In this document: positions 38,560 to 41,058 of the stretch, in pieces
Layout: each line of letters begins with the position of its first letter
Position numbering within the stretch: the first letter of the stretch is position 1
Virus record (IMG/VR): IMGVR_UViG_3300028809_000035
Coordinates: 1 to 41,058 of that record
Reading direction: 5' to 3' (one strand)
DNA: 41,058 nt
From: a virus
Program-made: the position numbers and the translations under genes
Notes under the pieces: model-generated
What the model saw: only the letters and a program-made list of their open reading frames with translations
Databases searched by the model: none
What the model was told of the DNA's origin: nothing

Positions 38560-38781
38560 CCTTCAGCGGAAGCCCTGGGGCTTGTCGCTGTGGTGCCGAG
38601 CCGGTGAACCGTCGCTCGGGTTGCAGAGGTGGAACGGACCTGCGCACGCCTTGCGGCGGTCGGCTGCGGTTCGTCATGGCCGGCAGTGTAGGCCGGGTTC
38701 GGCAAGGAATCAATCGCGACGGCGAAGGGCGCGCGCTTGTCAAGCCCTTTCGCGCTCGGCGTCGAGACCCCGAGCGCGGCC
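38560..38781 (-). promoter_or_regulatory. Capsid promoter region: TTGATT-N17-TACACT
   Basis: In the 222-base gap between large terminase and capsid gene, the leftward strand has TTGATT (38713-38708) and TACACT (38690-38685) exactly 17 bases apart, each matching four of six consensus positions. Transcription would start near 38678 and give a leader of about 120 bases. A 46-codon Arg/Pro-rich frame (38677-38537) begins right at that point, but I doubt it is translated. A TTGACA at 38743-38738 has no -10 partner. Confidence 0.6.
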
Positions 38782-40536
38782 TCAGGCGATCATCGAGCCT
38801 ACGTTGACCAGCGTCGGCGCGCGCCGAGCGCCGACCGCCATCGTCAGCGCCACGAGCCCGTCGATCCGCCCGGTCGCCTTGCGCTTAGAGAAGATCCGCG
38901 ACTGGTGCAGGTCCGTCTCGCACACGGCGCTCGCCGCCGCCCATGTGAGGCACGGGTTGTCGTCGATCTCAATCTCGCCCCGCATGAGGGCGCCCTCCAA
39001 CTCGTTGATCGACTGCGGCATCCACAGCGCCGAGGTGCGGGGCTTGACGAAGGTCTGCGGGTGTTCGGTGAGCGAGAGCATCACACCGATGTCCTCCAGC
39101 TCGCGCTTGAGGTACGACATGCGGTAGCGGTCGAACACCAGCTCGGCCACGTCGAACACCTCGGCCAGCTCGGCGATGCGCGCGGCCACCGGCCCGTACT
39201 CCAGCGTCGAGCCGGGCACGGCATGGATGTGGCCCTGCCGGACCCACAGCATGTAGTCAACGCCATCGCGCTCGCCGCGCGCACGCATCGTGTCGCCCGG
39301 GGTGAAGAACTCCACCGCGGCGAACAGGTGGCCGTCAATCTCGACGACCATGGCGAGCGCCGTGAGGTCGGTCGTCGTCGACAGGTCGACCGCCAGCGTG
39401 ACCCGCGCGCCCGCGAACCGCGTGACGAACGGCGTCTCCGGCTTGCGCACGCACGCGCGCCACGCATCGCCGCTGATCCACGGCGAGGAGGCGTCGACCC
39501 ACTCGCAGAAGTGCAGCCGGCGCACGACCGACTCCTTGCCGGGCATCTGCCGCGCCTCCAGTACCTGATCTCGCAGGTAGTCCTCGCGGATGGACACGCC
39601 CAGGTTAGGGTTCGTCTTCGGCCAGCACCGCTCGTCGTGCAGCGGATCCTCGCCGCGGTCCAGCGCGCACACGTAGGAGAAGAACCGGTCGTCCTCCAGC
39701 ATGCGCTCGGCGATTTTGATCGCGCGGTCGTGATACCTCCAGCACACCGACTGCCGGTCCACGCCCGCGTTCGTAATCATGAACATGAGCGGCGAGCGCC
39801 GGCCCTTGAAGCCCGCGCGCATCATCTCGACCACGGTGTCGTCCTTGTGCTCGTGCATCTCGTCGATCAGCCCACAGTGGGGCCGCGGGCCGCTCTGCTT
39901 ATCGTCGGCCGCGATAGGCTTGAAGAACGAGTCGCGGAAGACCATATTCCACGGCTGCACGCCACCGATCAGCCGCACCCGCTTCGACAGCGCGGGCGAC
40001 TGCTTCACCATCGCCACCGCGTCACGGAACAGGACCATGGCTTGATCCTTCTTCGAGGCGGCGGCGTACACCTCGCTGCGCGCCTCGCCGTCGGCCACCA
40101 TCATCAGGAGGCCGATGCCGGCAGCAAGCGGCGACTTGCCCGAGCCCTTGCCCGTCTCGATGTAGCAGACCCGGAAGCGCCGCGAGCCGTCGGCCGCGCG
40201 CCAGCCGAACAGCGAGCCGACGATGAACACCTCCCACGGTGAGAGGTGGAAGGGCATGCCTTCGAACTCGCCCGCGTTCAGGCGCAGCACCTCGGGGAAG
40301 AAATCCATCGCGCGCTGCGCGAGCCCCACGTCGAACACGTAGCCGCGGGCCGCAGCGTGCTCGCGGTCGTCGAGGTGGCGCTTGCAGGACGCGCGCACAT
40401 GCGGCCCGGCCATGATCTTCCCGGAGACGACGTGCTGCGCGTAGACGCTCGTCGGGTCGCGGTAGCGGCGCGCCTTCGGTGCCGGTGCTGTCGCCTTCGC
40501 GGCTTCAGCGCGACGAAGGGTTGAGGAAGCGGTCAA
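38782..40536 (-). CDS. terL: Terminase large subunit
   Basis: A 584-residue packaging motor. The ATPase domain has Walker A GKGSGKS (129-135) and Walker B CGLIDE with Asp 226 and Glu 227. The nuclease domain starts near 380 with LAVDLSTTTD (Asp 384), then ELVFDRYR (Asp 469) and a late GRIDG Asp, the usual metal-binding set. It drives DNA into the prohead and cuts the concatemer. The first 50 residues are basic and variable. It overlaps the small subunit gene by 32 bases. Confidence 0.9.
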   Translation of the reverse strand: MTASSTLRRAEAAKATAPAPKARRYRDPTSVYAQHVVSGKIMAGPHVRASCKRHLDDREHAAARGYVFDVGLAQRAMDFFPEVLRLNAGEFEGMPFHLSPWEVFIVGSLFGWRAADGSRRFRVCYIETGKGSGKSPLAAGIGLLMMVADGEARSEVYAAASKKDQAMVLFRDAVAMVKQSPALSKRVRLIGGVQPWNMVFRDSFFKPIAADDKQSGPRPHCGLIDEMHEHKDDTVVEMMRAGFKGRRSPLMFMITNAGVDRQSVCWRYHDRAIKIAERMLEDDRFFSYVCALDRGEDPLHDERCWPKTNPNLGVSIREDYLRDQVLEARQMPGKESVVRRLHFCEWVDASSPWISGDAWRACVRKPETPFVTRFAGARVTLAVDLSTTTDLTALAMVVEIDGHLFAAVEFFTPGDTMRARGERDGVDYMLWVRQGHIHAVPGSTLEYGPVAARIAELAEVFDVAELVFDRYRMSYLKRELEDIGVMLSLTEHPQTFVKPRTSALWMPQSINELEGALMRGEIEIDDNPCLTWAAASAVCETDLHQSRIFSKRKATGRIDGLVALTMAVGARRAPTLVNVGSMIA

Positions 40537-41002
40537 GCTCGTCCCCCTCCTCGACGGGCTTCTGCACGGTGATGCGCGAGCGCGACATCGGCGTGAGGCC
40601 GAGTTCGACCAGCAGCGGGCGCATCTGGTCGTTGATCCGGCGAAGCTCCCGCATCAGCGGGTTCGACAGCATGCGGTTGTTCGAATCGTTCGACTTCACG
40701 AGTACCTGCATCCCCGTCTCGATGTAGAGCGCCATCGCTTTGTCGCGCGCCACCACGAGGTTCACGTAGTTGACGAACGTGTCGTAGTCCGAGCGCGCCA
40801 GCAGACCAGGCGCGCAGTCCTCGATCAACCGGGACCAGACCGCGAGGTGATCGGCGCTGAACTTGGCAGGAGGCGCCCTCAACCCGAGCGACGGCTGAGG
40901 GCTGTTTTCGTGCTTCTCCCGGCGCTCCTTCGGCATCTTTTTGAGGTTGCCCTCGATGACGTGCAGCGCGAGGGGCTTAGGCTTGCGGCCGGTGGTCGCC
41001 AT
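40505..41002 (-). CDS. terS: Terminase small subunit, P27-like
   Basis: A 165-residue protein that begins ATTGRKPKPLALHVIEGN, the hallmark of P27-family small terminases. A helical core (VWSRLIEDCAPGLL, NYVNLVVARDKAMALY) and a variable acidic end follow. It should recognise cos and load the large subunit. It is the first packaging gene after the HNH gene across the joined ends. Confidence 0.9.
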   Translation of the reverse strand: MATTGRKPKPLALHVIEGNLKKMPKERREKHENSPQPSLGLRAPPAKFSADHLAVWSRLIEDCAPGLLARSDYDTFVNYVNLVVARDKAMALYIETGMQVLVKSNDSNNRMLSNPLMRELRRINDQMRPLLVELGLTPMSRSRITVQKPVEEGDELDRFLNPSSR

Positions 41003-41058
41003 CGTTCGCTCCGTTCAACAGTAAACCGAAACGTTCGGCATTTCGCGCCGCTGCGAGT
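41003..41058. other. Right end, small-terminase upstream region with a dyad
   Basis: The 56 bases before the small terminase gene hold CCGAA-ACG-TTCGG (41026-41038), a perfect short dyad in an AT-richer patch. It could be a terminase binding site next to cos. A purine-rich GGAGCG ribosome site precedes the terminase ATG. Together with bases 1-37 this completes the presumed cos gap. Confidence 0.4.

Noticed and set aside
38537-38677. 46-codon leftward frame before the capsid gene
   Set aside because: Its composition is Arg/Pro/Ser-rich and it begins at the predicted transcription start without a ribosome site; it is more likely the capsid leader.
1-41058. tRNA genes, CRISPR arrays and insertion sequences
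   Set aside because: I saw no cloverleaf-like or tRNA-like stretch, no regularly spaced repeats with unique spacers, and no transposase or IS ends. A dedicated tRNA scan would settle the first point.

Overview
This window reads as an essentially complete genome of a temperate siphophage (long, non-contractile tail) of a GC-rich proteobacterium, most likely a beta- or gammaproteobacterium. This rests on the very GC-rich coding sequence, on HK97/lambda-type head and tail genes of the kind common in Burkholderia and Pseudomonas phages, on many four-base ATGA/GTGA gene overlaps, and on the lack of any bacterial housekeeping gene. The two window ends fit together as a circle or as joined cos ends. 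An HNH endonuclease gene runs leftward off the left end, and the small terminase gene enters leftward from the right end, which is the HK97 order HNH-cos-TerS-TerL. I cannot prove completeness from the sequence alone.

Transcription falls into two arms diverging from a control region at about 6289-6606. The leftward arm starts with a Cro-like protein and a replication protein. It continues with a RusA-type resolvase, a PAPS-reductase/DndC-like ATPase, a lysozyme, a ParB-methyltransferase fusion and HNH. It then passes the ends into the structural genes (41002 down to 21891): terminases, a protease-capsid fusion, portal, head-tail connectors, tail tube, a G/GT frameshift chaperone pair, tape measure, tip proteins and fibre. 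The rightward arm (6607-21783) carries recombination genes (RecE-like nuclease and a possible annealing partner), a cytosine-5 methyltransferase, a terminator-bounded cassette of small genes, a large serine integrase, a candidate regulator with a duplicated Myb-like domain, and a train of small metal-binding or hypothetical genes. The arms converge on a hairpin at about 21.77 kb.

The most interesting points are these. (1) The cytosine methyltransferase gene (9877-10614) is almost fully overlapped by a second reading frame (9881-10597), and both frames carry family-type motifs in the same bases. (2) A cassette between two terminators (11194-13169) starts with a repeated dyad operator and holds tiny genes followed by a small HTH gene, the layout of an anti-CRISPR/aca or other anti-defence locus. 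(3) A GTTGCGG-type site is iterated in the divergent control region and appears again, as a perfect palindrome, before the Myb-like/DUF2325-like gene, which suggests an unconventional immunity system; no classical CI repressor is visible. (4) The capsid gene sits in its own promoter-to-terminator unit, displaced between terminase and portal.

All function calls are from motif recognition by eye. No database search was run.
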